Source: Burkholderia oklahomensis C6786 (GTDB lineage Bacteria; Pseudomonadota; Gammaproteobacteria; Burkholderiales; Burkholderiaceae). From it: a stretch of DNA of 64,000 nucleotides. This document shows, one piece after another, positions 1 to 9,332 of the stretch. The stretch is from the NCBI RefSeq assembly GCF_000959365.1, contig NZ_CP009555.1, positions 1,922,001 to 1,986,000 of the forward strand. Direction: 5' to 3'. Within the stretch, counting starts at the first letter, position 1. Each line of letters opens with the position of its first letter. The notes under the pieces were generated by a model. It was not told the origin of the DNA. It saw only the letters and a list, made by a program, of their open reading frames with translations, and made no database searches. Both the position numbers and the translations under genes were made by a program.

Positions 1-491
1 CGGAGTGGCGCGCGACGCTTTCGCGCCACACTATTTCGGTCGACTGACGAGTCGGCCGGCGCGACAAAAACACGCGCCGGCCGCGTTGCCCGACACGCTT
101 TGTTCACCGAATTATTTCAATCGAAAGACATTGATTGAAAACATGATTGAAATCGCTTTCCCAATCATTAATTGCGCCTTTCGTTTCTTCATCTGAATTG
201 GCGGAAACCCTTACGTTTAGCGGGTTTGCGGCCGATCGGACCAGGTTTTCCGCAAGCGCGGCATCGGTAGTCGTCCCAGTTCTCTAAAAACGTCCCACTT
301 ATTAATTTGATCACCTACACTTGCGCGCAAGCACGTGAAGGCCGCCCCGCATGCGGTGCATCGCGCGCTTGATTGGTGCAAGTGCATGAACCAATGCAGC
401 CGGCGAATCGTCCAGTGATTTTTTGTCGAACACGAGGATCGGTGCGGGGCGTCGGTGAAGGCGTTTTTTTGGATTGAAACTGGAGACTTCC
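1..491. other. upstream region of the livK-like gene, no gene recognised
   Basis: No convincing gene is visible. The part from about 105 to 200 and again 270 to 315 is clearly richer in A+T than the rest, as expected of a promoter or regulatory region for the binding-protein gene that starts at 492. A TACACT at 316-321 could be a -10 box, but I see no good -35 at the right distance. A short open frame at 5-196 has no recognisable product. Confidence 0.5.
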
Positions 492-1634
492 ATGAATATC
501 AAGATGCAAAAGCTGCTGCCGATCAGTGCGGCAGCTATGCTGTTGGCTGCAGCCGCCACGAACGCTGCTGCCGACCAGGTCGTCAAGATCGGCCACGTCG
601 CACCGTTGACGGGCGGGATCGCCCACCTCGGCAAGGACAACGAAAACGGCGCGCGTCTCGCGGTCGAAGAGATCAATGCGAAGGGTCTCACGATCGGCGG
701 CCAGAAGATCACGCTCCAGCTCGATGCACAAGACGACGCGGCCGACCCGCGCACCGCGACGCAGGTCGCGCAGAAGCTCGTCGACGACAAGGTCGCCGCA
801 GTCGTCGGCCACCTGAACTCGGGCACGTCGATTCCGGCCTCGAAGATCTACAGCGATGCGGGCATCGTGCAGATCTCGCCGTCGGCGACGAATCCGGCTT
901 ACACGCAGCAAGGCTTCAAGACGACCTACCGCGTCGTCGCGACCGACGCGCAGCAAGGCCCGGCGCTCGCCAACTACGCGCGCTCGAAGGGCATCAAGAG
1001 CGTCGCCGTCGTCGACGATTCGACCGCGTACGGCCAGGGCCTCGCGAACGAATTCGAGAAAAAGGCGAAGGCGCTCGGCCTGAAGGTGGTGTCGCATGAC
1101 GCGACGAACGACAAGGCGGTCGACTTCCGCGCGATCCTGACGAAGATCAAGGGTGAGAATCCGGACGCCGTGATGTACGGCGGCATGGACGCGACGGGCG
1201 GCCCGTTCGCGAAGCAGGCGAAGCAGCTCGGCCTGCGCGCGAAGATTCTCGCGGGCGACGGCGTTTGCACGGAAAAGCTGTCGGACCTGGCGGGCGATGC
1301 GACCGACAACGTCGTGTGCTCGGAAGCGGGCGCGTCGCTCGAGAAGATGCCGGGCGGCGCGGCGTTCAAGGCGAAGTACGAGAAGCGCTTCGGCCAGCCG
1401 ATCCAGATCTACGCGCCGTTCACGTATGACGCGGTGTACATCATCGTCGACGCGATGAAGCGCGCGAACTCGACCGATCCGGCGAAGATCGTCGCGGTGA
1501 TGCCGAAGACGAACTACACGGGCGTGATCGGCACGACGACCTTCGATTCGAAGGGCGACCTGCAGCACGGCGTGATTTCGCTGTACGACTACAAGAACGG
1601 CAAGAAGACGTTCCTGGACGAAGTCAAGATGTAA
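492..1634 (+). CDS. branched-chain amino-acid ABC transporter substrate-binding protein
   Basis: A 380-residue periplasmic binding protein of the Leu/Ile/Val family (Peripla_BP_6), which captures branched-chain or related amino acids for an ABC importer. The first 27 or so residues form a clear Sec signal peptide ending in an Ala-rich stretch before DQVVKIG. The motif VAPLTGGIAHLGKDNENGA is the family's N-terminal ligand pocket signature, and two Cys near residues 258 and 276 fit the usual disulfide. I chose the ATG at 492 because it gives a normal signal peptide; an in-frame ATG at 474 would add six residues. No livHMGF permease or ATPase genes lie beside it, so it is an orphan binding protein whose partner must be encoded elsewhere. 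A strong terminator follows directly. Confidence 0.9.
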   Translation: MNIKMQKLLPISAAAMLLAAAATNAAADQVVKIGHVAPLTGGIAHLGKDNENGARLAVEEINAKGLTIGGQKITLQLDAQDDAADPRTATQVAQKLVDDKVAAVVGHLNSGTSIPASKIYSDAGIVQISPSATNPAYTQQGFKTTYRVVATDAQQGPALANYARSKGIKSVAVVDDSTAYGQGLANEFEKKAKALGLKVVSHDATNDKAVDFRAILTKIKGENPDAVMYGGMDATGGPFAKQAKQLGLRAKILAGDGVCTEKLSDLAGDATDNVVCSEAGASLEKMPGGAAFKAKYEKRFGQPIQIYAPFTYDAVYIIVDAMKRANSTDPAKIVAVMPKTNYTGVIGTTTFDSKGDLQHGVISLYDYKNGKKTFLDEVKM

Positions 1635-1662
1635 CCGTCTGCGCGGCCGACGGAGGGGGCGG

Positions 1663-1701
1663 GGCGCGCATGCCGAACGGCATGCGCGCCTCGTTTTTTT
1701 T
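1663..1701 (+). terminator. intrinsic terminator of the binding-protein gene
   Basis: A 12-bp perfect stem (GGCGCGCATGCC with its complement), GAAC loop, then a run of eight T shortly after. It lies 29 bases after the stop codon and faces the convergent MFS gene. Confidence 0.85.
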
Positions 1702-1779
1702 GAGAGAAAGAGAGAGGACGAGCAGAGCGGGCGGTCGGGCGAATGCCTCGGCGCTGCGGACGGGCTTGCCCGCGCCGGA

Positions 1780-2991
1780 TCAGATCTTCAGCCGGCTCAG
1801 CGTTTTTGGCGCGACGATCGCGACGAGCGCCGCGCACAGCGCGACGATCGACAGCCCGACTGAAAGATTGGCCGCCTGCGCGACCGCGCCGATCACGACC
1901 GGCCCGAACAGCAGCCCGAAGTACGCGAGCCCCGCGACGTGCGCGAGCCCTTCGGCCGCGTGGATGCCTTCGACCCGCGCGGCGGCGGCGAACAGCACGG
2001 GCATCATGTTGGCGAGGCCGAGGCCCATCAGCGTGAAGCCCGCCAGCGCGACGAGCGGGTACGGCAGCGCGAGCGCGCCGATCATGCCGACGCACGCGAG
2101 CGTCGCGCTCGCGCAGACGAGTTGCGGCGCGCCGAAGCGTGCGCGGACCGCATCGCCCGCGAAACGCGCGGCGGCCATGCCGCCCGAGAACGCCGCGTAC
2201 GCCGCGCTCGCGAACGCCGGCGACGCGGACACGACGTCGCGCATGTAAACAGTCGCCCAGTCGTACATCGCGCCTTCGGCGATCAGCGCGATGAGCGCGA
2301 TTGCGCCGAGCGCCCACAGCGCGGACGAGCGCCAGCGGTTCGCGCGCGGGCCGCCGTGCGCGCCGGCGTCGGCGTGCGGCACGTGCGGCAGCACGGCCGG
2401 GCAGGCGACGACGAGCACGAGCGCGCTCGCGAACGCGGCGAGCGCGAGATGCACGGCGCTCGCCATGCCGGCCGACAGCAGCGCGCCGCCCGCGGCGGCA
2501 CCCGCCATCCCGCCGACGCTGAACATCCCGTGCAGCATCGACATGATCGGCTTGCCGAACGCCGATTCGACCGCGCTCGCCTCGGCGTTCATCGCGACGT
2601 CGAGCGTCGCGATCGAGAAGCCGAACAACGCGAGCACCGCGAGCAGCAGCGGGTAGGACGGCACGACGAGGATCAGCGCGCCGCATGCGGACATCGCGAG
2701 GCCGCCTGTCAGACACGCGGTTCGGGAGCCGACGCGCGCGATCCAGCGTGCGTTGGTCGTCATCGCGACGATCGAGCCGATCGCGACCGCGAGGAGTGCG
2801 AACGACAGCAGCGCGGGCGACAGCGCAAACTTGTCGCGCACGGTCGGCACGTGCACGCCCCACGACGCATACATCATGCCCGCGACGAAGAAGAGCGCCA
2901 TCGTCGCCGCCCGTGCGCGCTGGCGGGCGGATGCCGGAAGCCGGCGATGGATGGAGGCGGGCGAAGCGAGATCGGGCGACGGGTCGGACAC
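1780..2991 (-). CDS. MFS transporter
   Basis: A 403-residue major facilitator with about 12 hydrophobic segments; the first begins near residue 30 (ALFFVAGMMYASWGVHVPT). The segment WGVHVPTVRDKFALS is typical of the fucose-permease/YbjJ-like subgroup of small MFS proteins. Substrate is unknown. The start at 2991 is a GTG with no strong ribosome site, so a start nearer the first membrane segment is possible. It is convergent with the binding-protein gene and stands alone. Identification as MFS is firm; anything more specific is not. Confidence 0.8.
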   Translation of the reverse strand: MSDPSPDLASPASIHRRLPASARQRARAATMALFFVAGMMYASWGVHVPTVRDKFALSPALLSFALLAVAIGSIVAMTTNARWIARVGSRTACLTGGLAMSACGALILVVPSYPLLLAVLALFGFSIATLDVAMNAEASAVESAFGKPIMSMLHGMFSVGGMAGAAAGGALLSAGMASAVHLALAAFASALVLVVACPAVLPHVPHADAGAHGGPRANRWRSSALWALGAIALIALIAEGAMYDWATVYMRDVVSASPAFASAAYAAFSGGMAAARFAGDAVRARFGAPQLVCASATLACVGMIGALALPYPLVALAGFTLMGLGLANMMPVLFAAAARVEGIHAAEGLAHVAGLAYFGLLFGPVVIGAVAQAANLSVGLSIVALCAALVAIVAPKTLSRLKI

Positions 2992-3270
2992 GGGAGGCTC
3001 GGCGGGGGACGGGGTGAGATCGGGTGAGAACGGCGTGCGAAGCTTACGCGGCGCTTAACAAAACAGCGCCGATTCTAGCGGAGCGCGTCGCGTCTTGCTT
3101 GCGCTTGCCGGGTTGCGCGCGATGCGCCGGCGAGTGCATGCTTGGCGTGCGCCGCCGCCGTTGGCTCGCCGATCGCATCCGCCGGGCGCGCCGACGCGTT
3201 CGGCGCGCCCGGCCCGTACGGACGCCGGTCCGGCCCGAGCGTTTCGCCTCCGCATGCAAGGATTACGCAC

Positions 3271-3951
3271 GTGAACATTTCCGCCGTTTTGCCGCTTCAT
3301 CTTCTACACCGCAATGCGCTCGGCACGCTCGCGACGCAATCGCGCGCGCCCGAAGGCTATCCGTATCCGACCGTCGTGCCGTACGCGGTCGACGCGCAGC
3401 ACCGGCCGGTCGTGCTCGTGAGCGGGCTCGCCGAGCACACGCGCAATCTCGCGGCCGATCCGCGCGCCGGATTTCTCGTCGTCGACGGCCTGGGCAACGC
3501 GGCGGGCGCATCGGACAACGTGCTCGAGGCGGAACGCGCAACGCTCGTCGGCCGCTTCGAGCCGGTCGGCACCGATGAGCACGTCGCCGCGCGCTACCTG
3601 CGCTATCACCCGGACGGCGAACGCTATCTCGCGCTCGGCGATTTCACGTTCTGGGCACTCGCGTGCGAGCGGCTCCGCTATATCGGCGGATTCGGGCGGA
3701 TGGGCTGGCTCGACGCGACCGAGCTGGATCCGCTCGCGCCTGTCGGGTACGACGACGAGCGCGCGCTATGGGACGAATACGATGCGTCGCGAGAGCGGCG
3801 CGCCGGGCTCGAATTGCTCGGCGTCGACCGCTACGGCGCGGACTGGCGTTTGAATGGATCGAGGCGGCGCACGCCGTTCGATGTGCCGAAAATGGACGCC
3901 GATGCGCTGTCCGCGGCACTGCGGGAGGCGTCGGCCGTTTCGTTTACGTAA
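3271..3951 (+). CDS. HugZ-like pyridoxamine-phosphate-oxidase-fold protein
   Basis: A 226-residue protein of the FMN-binding split-barrel (pyridoxamine 5'-phosphate oxidase-like) superfamily. The N-terminal part, with LGTLATQS and GYPYPTVVPYAVD followed by LVSGLAEHTRNL, matches the HugZ haem-utilisation type; the C-terminal 75 residues look like the associated DUF2470 domain. Such proteins bind flavin or haem, but members differ in activity, so the role is only inferred. I chose the GTG at 3271 because AAGGA lies eight bases before it and homology begins there; the reading frame is open from 3142. No haem-uptake genes are adjacent. Confidence 0.75.
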   Translation: MNISAVLPLHLLHRNALGTLATQSRAPEGYPYPTVVPYAVDAQHRPVVLVSGLAEHTRNLAADPRAGFLVVDGLGNAAGASDNVLEAERATLVGRFEPVGTDEHVAARYLRYHPDGERYLALGDFTFWALACERLRYIGGFGRMGWLDATELDPLAPVGYDDERALWDEYDASRERRAGLELLGVDRYGADWRLNGSRRRTPFDVPKMDADALSAALREASAVSFT

Positions 3952-4334
3952 AGCAGCGGGGCGGATTATGAGCGATTGCGCACATTGCGGGCGTATTAAA
4001 CGAGATAAGGCGACGGCCGCGCTTTGAATCCGTGGAACCTTTCGTTTCATGAAAACTTCTAATTTGATCGCCTGGATCAATTGCGCAATTTGCGAGCTTA
4101 AAATATGTACTGAATTCAGCCAATCCACTTGTAAGACTAGCGATAATTGCAAATGAAGCGGACGCTGGTCAAATTGAACAATCAAATCACAAAATACAAC
4201 ATCTATTTTCTGCGATACGGTATTCGCTGAATTCTTTTTTGTGCTAACCTTTGATCCGATTATCCGAGGCATCGTTAGTTAAGATGGCAAGCCGGCCCAA
4301 GATCGGCACCATTTGGTCAGATAAAAGGGAATTT

Positions 4335-4628
4335 ATGTCTTCTTACAAGGACCTTCTCGCTCAGCGAGAGAAGCTGGAGAAGCAGATCGAAGAAGCCAAG
4401 TCGCGCGAATACGCGGAGGTATTGAGCGACGTCAAGCAAAAGATCGCCGATTACGGTTTCACGCTCGCAGAACTCGGTCTCGGTCGTGGCAAAGTCGGAA
4501 AGGCGGGTCGTCCCCGCGCCGGCGTCGCGGCGAAATACCGCGATCCGGAATCCGGCGCGACCTGGTCGGGCCGTGGGAAGCCTCCTCGCTGGATCGCCGG
4601 CAAGAATCGCGAGCAATTCGCAATCTGA
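4335..4628 (+). CDS. H-NS family DNA-binding protein
   Basis: A 97-residue nucleoid protein. Residues 1-45 form a coiled coil (LAQREKLEKQIEEAKSREY) for oligomerisation. The C-terminal YRDPESGATWSGRGKPPRWI is the short beta-proteobacterial form of the H-NS DNA-binding domain, with the GRGKPP loop that enters the AT-rich minor groove. The ATG at 4335 has AAAGGGA seven bases upstream; the open frame runs back to 4251 but the extra residues are not H-NS-like. The upstream 300 bases are unusually A+T rich, consistent with autoregulation. H-NS proteins silence horizontally acquired AT-rich genes. A very long terminator hairpin follows. Confidence 0.92.
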   Translation: MSSYKDLLAQREKLEKQIEEAKSREYAEVLSDVKQKIADYGFTLAELGLGRGKVGKAGRPRAGVAAKYRDPESGATWSGRGKPPRWIAGKNREQFAI

Positions 4629-4642
4629 GCGCAACCTGCCTG

Positions 4643-4696
4643 CCAAACACAAAAGGTCACGCCCCTTGACGGGGAGCGTGGCCTTTTGTGTTTTGG
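4643..4696 (+). terminator. intrinsic terminator of the H-NS gene
   Basis: A long nearly perfect inverted repeat (CCAAACACAAAAGG...CGCCCC with its complement around a TTGA-type loop), with A and T tracts at its edges that could let it work on both strands. Confidence 0.85.
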
Positions 4697-4868
4697 AAAC
4701 CGGCGCCCGCGGCCGGCATTTGTCACATAAATGTCATGTTTAGTTGTAAATGAAAATGCGTTGCGTTTACATAAGCGATTGATTTTGCTTGTTTTTTTGG
4801 CCCGGACCCGATCGCTTTCAAGACTCGCTTGATAGAATTGCGGTATCTTTCGCCGCATTCGATATTTC

Positions 4869-6065
4869 ATGTCTACATTTTCAAACGACGACCTGGCCTC
4901 GGAAAAGCAGGCGGTCGCTCGCAAGAGCACGTTCGTCAGCATCGTGCTCAACGTGATTCTGGCGACGTTGCAGGTGGCTGTCGGTCTAATTGCGCATTCC
5001 CAAGCTTTGATTGCGGATGGCGTCCACTCTTTGTCGGATTTGGTTTCCGATTTTGTGGTGCTGCTCGCGAATCGACACAGCGGCGCAAAACCGGACGCCG
5101 ATCACAATTACGGCCATAGCCGTTATGAAACGGTCGCTTCATTCTTTCTCGGCGCGATCCTGATCGCAGTCGGCGTCGGGATGCTGTGGCGCGCCGGCGA
5201 TCGGCTCGTGCATCTCGAAGACATTCCGCCCGTCCATGCGAGTGCGCTCGCGGTCGCCGTCGTCGTGCTGCTGTCGAAGGAGGGGCTGTTCCGCTACATG
5301 CTGCGCGAGGCGCAGCGCGTGCGCTCGGCGATGCTCGTCGCGAACGCGTGGCACGCGCGTTCGGATGCCGCGTCGTCGCTCGTCGTCGCGCTCGGCATCA
5401 TCGGCAGCCTCGCCGGCGTGCGCGTCCTCGATCCGATCGCCGCGGCGATCGTCGGCTTCATGGTCGCGCGGATGGGCTGGACCTTCGGCTGGGACGCGCT
5501 GCAGGATCTGTCGGACCGTGCGCTCGACGAGAACGCGTCCGCCGAGATCCGCGCGCTCATCGTGTCGACGCCCGGCGTGCGCGACGTGCACGATCTGCGC
5601 ACCCGCAAGATGGGCGACTCGGCGCTCGTCGACGCGCACATCCTCGTCGATCCGATGATGTCCGTCTCGGAGGGGCACTACATCGCGGAGGCCGCGCGGG
5701 CGCGCGTGCTCACCGACCGGCGCGTGCTCGACGCGCTGATCCACGTCGATCCGGAGCATGATGTCGCGCGCCGCATGGTGCTCGACCTGCCGCCTCGCGA
5801 CCAGATCGAGGGACAAATCGAGGCGACGCTCGCAAAGGCCGGGCTGCGGGCAAGCGCGATCAACCTGCACTATCTGAGCACGGGGCTCGAAATCGACATC
5901 ACGCTCGCGCAGGACGCGCACGCAGGCGGCGAGCGCGCGGCCGACGGCGATCCGGCCGCTCGTTTGGACATCGAAGCATTGAAGCGCCGGTTCGGCGCAC
6001 GGCGCCTCGGCATTTCGCGCGCGCTGGCGTCGAGCGATGCGGCGACGGTCGGCCGGCCGCTCTGA
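4869..6065 (+). CDS. cation diffusion facilitator (CDF) metal exporter
   Basis: A 398-residue inner-membrane proton/metal antiporter that expels divalent cations (Zn, Fe, Co or Mn). Membrane segments begin near residue 22. Segment 2 contains ADGVHSLSDLVSD and segment 5 NAWHARSDAASS, giving HxxxD metal-site residues in both; HNYGHSRYETVASFF follows segment 2 as in the whole family. The last third is the cytosolic ferredoxin-like domain (TPGVRDVHDLRTRKMG) that binds metal and dimerises, extended by about 80 extra residues. No strong ribosome site precedes the ATG. The neighbour AsnC gene is convergent, so no operon is evident. Metal specificity cannot be read with confidence. Confidence 0.88.
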   Translation: MSTFSNDDLASEKQAVARKSTFVSIVLNVILATLQVAVGLIAHSQALIADGVHSLSDLVSDFVVLLANRHSGAKPDADHNYGHSRYETVASFFLGAILIAVGVGMLWRAGDRLVHLEDIPPVHASALAVAVVVLLSKEGLFRYMLREAQRVRSAMLVANAWHARSDAASSLVVALGIIGSLAGVRVLDPIAAAIVGFMVARMGWTFGWDALQDLSDRALDENASAEIRALIVSTPGVRDVHDLRTRKMGDSALVDAHILVDPMMSVSEGHYIAEAARARVLTDRRVLDALIHVDPEHDVARRMVLDLPPRDQIEGQIEATLAKAGLRASAINLHYLSTGLEIDITLAQDAHAGGERAADGDPAARLDIEALKRRFGARRLGISRALASSDAATVGRPL

Positions 6066-6158
6066 CTGGACGATGCGCGGCGCGCGGACACGCGCCGCTT
6101 GCCGCGACGTATGCGCGAAGCGCCCACGCACCGGAGCGCCCGCGGTGCTCCAAGCGCG

Positions 6159-6617
6159 TCAGAGCGGCAACTGCGTGTCGAACTTGATCTCGCGCAGCAC
6201 GACGCTCGTGCGCACTTGCGACACGGCGGGAATCTTGAAGATCCGCTCGTGCAGGAAGACGTCGTAAGCCTTGATGTCGGGCGCGACGATCTTGAGGATG
6301 TAATCGGCTTCGCCCGTCGTGCTGTAGCACTCGGTCACTTCGGGGCAGGTCGCGATCTCCCGCTCGAACTGCTCGACGCCGCCCTCGTTGTGGCGGGTCA
6401 GATGGACATGCGCGAGCGCGCAGATATGGAGCCCGAGCTTCTCCCGATCGAGGAGGGCGGTGTAGCGCTGGATCACGCCGGACTGCTCCATGTCCTTGAT
6501 GCGGCGCCAGCACGGCGTGCTGGAGAGGCCGACCTGATCGGAGATCTCCTGCACGGAGCGGCGCGCGTCGAGCTGCAACAGGCGAAGGATTTTTTGCGAA
6601 AAGGTATCGAGGGTCAC
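6159..6617 (-). CDS. Lrp/AsnC family transcriptional regulator
   Basis: A 152-residue feast/famine regulator: winged helix-turn-helix at residues 5-60 (SVQEISDQVGLSSTPCWRRI) and a C-terminal RAM ligand domain (CPEVTECYSTTGEADYILKI). I prefer the GTG at 6617 because GGAGG sits six bases upstream; an ATG at 6650 would add 11 residues. Such proteins usually sense an amino acid and control nearby or dispersed amino-acid genes. The flanking CDF and exonuclease genes do not reveal the target. Confidence 0.88.
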   Translation of the reverse strand: MTLDTFSQKILRLLQLDARRSVQEISDQVGLSSTPCWRRIKDMEQSGVIQRYTALLDREKLGLHICALAHVHLTRHNEGGVEQFEREIATCPEVTECYSTTGEADYILKIVAPDIKAYDVFLHERIFKIPAVSQVRTSVVLREIKFDTQLPL

Positions 6618-6707
6618 CTGCGCCTCCAAAGCGGCTACAACATTTGGCAATGGTAGAGGCGGGTGGAAGGAAAGGCAATCCGAAGCGGTTAAAACGAGCG
6701 ATATTCG

Positions 6708-7364
6708 CTAATTTCTCGGGCCGTCAGCGGCATTTTGTGCTGATTCGTCTGCTTCTTCCAGCAGCGGCGCGGACGCCTTCGCGGCCTGCATCGCGCGCAG
6801 GTCGGCGAGCATGTTGCAAAAGAGCGCGCCCTGTTCGATCGCGTCGTCGAGCGCGATATGCGTGTGCGGATGGTCGTCGAACCAGTGCTTCGGGAAGCGC
6901 GGCTTGATCGCCTTGCGGTACGGCAGACCCGTCAGCGCGAACGCGAGCGTCTTGATGTCGAGCGCCGACCACGAGAACGGGCAGCGTCCGGCGAAACGCA
7001 TCATGTACCAGAACATGAACGTGAAATCGAAGCCCGCCGGCATCGCGACGAACACCGGCTTGCCGGGCAGCGCCTCGACCCATTCAGCGTACGCGACGAG
7101 CGCCGCCTCCGGCGCCTGCAGATCGCGCCGGCATGCGGCCCACGCTTCCGGCTGCGTCTTCCACCACGCGTCCTGCACCGGATGCGGCGCCGCGCCCGGC
7201 AGCAGCTCGAGATTGGCGGAGAACGTCGCGATCAGTTGCTTGTCCTCGGTGAACGCGGCGGACGCGAAGCTCAACATCGAATGCGGGCCCGGGATCGGGC
7301 CGTCCGCCTCGACATCGGTGCTGACGTAGATTTCTCGGCTCGTGACGGTCGTCGCAACGTTCAT
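6708..7364 (-). CDS. DnaQ-like 3'-5' exonuclease domain protein
   Basis: A 218-residue protein with the RNase H-fold exonuclease layout: the N-terminal acidic motif STDVEADGP (Asp/Glu pair), and near the C-terminus [11 protein letters not shown], where the His and Asp match the last catalytic motif of DEDDh nucleases. The middle is divergent from DNA polymerase III epsilon. It may trim DNA or RNA; substrate unknown. The start overlaps the stop of the upstream MBL hydrolase by four bases (ATGA), so the two are translationally coupled. Confidence 0.75.
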   Translation of the reverse strand: MNVATTVTSREIYVSTDVEADGPIPGPHSMLSFASAAFTEDKQLIATFSANLELLPGAAPHPVQDAWWKTQPEAWAACRRDLQAPEAALVAYAEWVEALPGKPVFVAMPAGFDFTFMFWYMMRFAGRCPFSWSALDIKTLAFALTGLPYRKAIKPRFPKHWFDDHPHTHIALDDAIEQGALFCNMLADLRAMQAAKASAPLLEEADESAQNAADGPRN

Positions 7365-8005
7365 CCTGCCACCCCGTCTGCAACGAACGGATTCGTTCGG
7401 CGCTCGTCGCCGAACGTCGACACGGGGCCGTGGCCGGGGACGAACGTCACGTCGTCGCCGAGCGGCCAGAGCTTTTCGCGGATCGAGCGAATCAGGTCCG
7501 CGTGATTGCCGCGCGGGAAATCGGTGCGGCCGATCGAGCCGGCGAACAGCACGTCGCCGACGATCGCGAGCCGGTGCGCGCGGCTGAAGAACACGACATG
7601 GCCGGGCGTATGGCCCGGGCAGTGATAGACCTCGAGCGTTTCGCCGCCGAACGTGACGGTGTCGCCGTCGTCGAGCCAGCGGTCGGGCTCGAACGTCTCG
7701 GCGGCCGGAAAGCCGAAGCGTTCGCTCTGCATCGGCAGCTTCTCGATCCAGAAGCGTTCTTCTTCCTGCGGCCCCTCGATCGACACGCCGTAATGCGCGG
7801 CGAGCCGCTTCGCCCCGGCGCAATGGTCGACGTGGCCGTGCGTGAGCAGCACCTTCTCGACCTCGACATTCTGCCGCGCGATTTCCTGTTCGATCAGATC
7901 GAGATCGCCGCCGGGATCGACGATGGCGGCGCGTCCCGTCTTCTCGCAGACGAGCAGCGAGCAGTTCTGCTGGAACGGCGTGACCGGAATGAGCGTGACT
8001 TTCAT
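7361..8005 (-). CDS. MBL-fold metallo-hydrolase, glyoxalase II-like
   Basis: A 214-residue metallo-beta-lactamase-fold hydrolase. The metal motif THGHVDH lies at residues 55-61, a second site HCPGHTPGH near residue 130, and [15 protein letters not shown] and VPGHGP complete the binuclear site. This short form, without the C-terminal substrate domain of classical glyoxalase II, is common in proteobacteria and acts on hydroxyacyl-glutathione or similar thioesters. It is the first gene of a two-gene unit with the exonuclease (four-base overlap). Confidence 0.88.
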   Translation of the reverse strand: MKVTLIPVTPFQQNCSLLVCEKTGRAAIVDPGGDLDLIEQEIARQNVEVEKVLLTHGHVDHCAGAKRLAAHYGVSIEGPQEEERFWIEKLPMQSERFGFPAAETFEPDRWLDDGDTVTFGGETLEVYHCPGHTPGHVVFFSRAHRLAIVGDVLFAGSIGRTDFPRGNHADLIRSIREKLWPLGDDVTFVPGHGPVSTFGDERRTNPFVADGVAG

Positions 8006-8094
8006 GGCGCGAGCGGCGGCTAAAAGCCCTGATTGTACTGGCCGGGCGGATTGCCCGCCGCGCGCGGCGACTCAATATCGATTGTTTCGGTCAT

Positions 8095-8607
8095 AGAGAG
8101 AATCAATCGTCCGGGCCCGCCGTTTTTGAGGTGACCGTTTTCGTTTATGTATAATGCGACCCAGTGTACGTGGGAGACCACGTCGTCAGCGGGTGTTCGG
8201 AGTCCGTTTTTTTCGGTTCTTCCGACACCGTCAATGCAATAGCCCGCCGGATGTCCGGCGGTGCATCCAGTACCGATTCGTCGGTGCTCACGTCTTGTCC
8301 GGCCGGGCGCAACGCGTCCGCCGCGGCCCTGCTGCCGCGACGCCGGATGAGGCCTATGCCGCCGTTCCTGCGCGTTTGAGTCTACGACGCGCACGAACGT
8401 GGAAGCCATGTTCGATTGGCGGCATGTGGGGTCTGGTCAGGCTGCCGGGGACAGGTTGCGCCAGACGTGAAAGCTAATCAGGACCGGTTGCGGCAGAACG
8501 TGAGCCGCGCCAGATGCAGGCCGCCCGCGCGCGAGCGCGAATGGGGCGTGCATGTCCGTCCGGGTCGCATCGGTAAAAAGCGGCCCGTACAAGCAGGCGA
8601 CACGTCG
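8095..8607 (+). other. long non-coding leader before rlpA
   Basis: About 510 bases between the MBL hydrolase and the lipoprotein gene. A sigma-70-type promoter at 8126-8154 points to the right, so a transcript would begin near 8161 and run about 445 bases before the ATG at 8608. The short open frames inside are arginine-rich and typical of high-GC shadow frames. I could not match the segment to a known riboswitch or RNA family by eye. Confidence 0.45.
8126..8154 (+). promoter_or_regulatory. predicted sigma-70 promoter
   Basis: TTGAGG at 8126-8131 and a perfect TATAAT at 8149-8154 with a 17-base spacer. It is one of the best promoter matches in the window. Confidence 0.65.
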
Positions 8608-9240
8608 ATGAGATTTCGATTACCGAGGCACCTCGGGACTCTAGCTGTATTTTTCGCGCTGACAGGCTGCGCGGTGCCGCCGAACGCACCGACCGCCGAA
8701 CAGGCGAAAGGCGCTGCGTCGAAGGACGCGCTGCGCACGGCCGCTTCGGGCGCGGCCAACAACAACAAGGAAACGGCGGGCGCACCGCTGAACTTCGACA
8801 CGGCGCTCGCCTCGATGCCCGCCGCGGGCTCGCAGGATGCGTCGCGCCCATCGCTCGCGGACGCGAAGCCGATCGACGCCGCCGACGTCTCCGACTTCCG
8901 CCAGACCGGCCGGGCGTCGTGGTACGGCAAGGGCTTCCACGGCCGCCGCACCGCGAACGGCGAACGCTTCAACATGAACGAACTCACGGCCGCGCACCGG
9001 ACGCTGCCGCTCGCGTCGTACGTGCGCGTGACGAACCAGGCGAACGGCAAGTCGGTCGTCGTGAAGATCAACGATCGCGGCCCGTTCTCGCGCGGCCGGA
9101 TTCTCGATCTGTCGTATGCGGCGGCGAAGGTGATCGGCCTCGTCCACGCGGGCACCGCGCGGGTGAAGATCCAGGGCCTGTCGCCGGCGGAGGCGCGTGT
9201 CGCCCGCGACGAGACGCTCGCGTCGAACGCGGCGAAGTAA
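8608..9240 (+). CDS. rlpA: RlpA-like septal ring lipoprotein
   Basis: A 210-residue lipoprotein. The N-terminus has a signal peptide with lipobox LTGC (Cys at about residue 21). Residues 100-190 form a double-psi beta-barrel: GRASWYGKGFHGRRTANGE, then LPLASYVRVTN and VVVKINDRGPFSRGRILDLS, the RlpA signature with its catalytic His/Asp. In Pseudomonas RlpA is a lytic transglycosylase of naked septal glycan; others only bind peptidoglycan. The C-terminal SPOR domain of the longer RlpA proteins is absent. Start chosen at 8608 for the signal peptide. Confidence 0.85.
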   Translation: MRFRLPRHLGTLAVFFALTGCAVPPNAPTAEQAKGAASKDALRTAASGAANNNKETAGAPLNFDTALASMPAAGSQDASRPSLADAKPIDAADVSDFRQTGRASWYGKGFHGRRTANGERFNMNELTAAHRTLPLASYVRVTNQANGKSVVVKINDRGPFSRGRILDLSYAAAKVIGLVHAGTARVKIQGLSPAEARVARDETLASNAAK

Positions 9241-9288
9241 TCGCGACGAACGCGTCGCGTCGGCCGAAAGTCGACCGAATGCATACGG

Positions 9289-9320
9289 AAAGGGCCGCCT
9301 CGCTGCGGCCCTTTCGCTTT
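9289..9320 (+). terminator. intrinsic terminator between rlpA and rsmI
   Basis: Ten-base stem AAAGGGCCGC with its complement and a six-base loop, followed by CGCTTTT. It may also serve rsmI, which ends just beyond on the other strand. Confidence 0.75.
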
Positions 9321-9332
9321 TGCGGCGAGTCC

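Noticed and set aside
8020..8094. A 24-codon minus-strand frame upstream of the MBL hydrolase
   Set aside because: No ribosome site and no recognised homologue; too short to support.
8155..8607. A known riboswitch (cobalamin, TPP, glycine), 6S or SRP RNA in the rlpA leader
   Set aside because: I could not find the conserved cores of those families by eye, so only an unnamed leader is reported.
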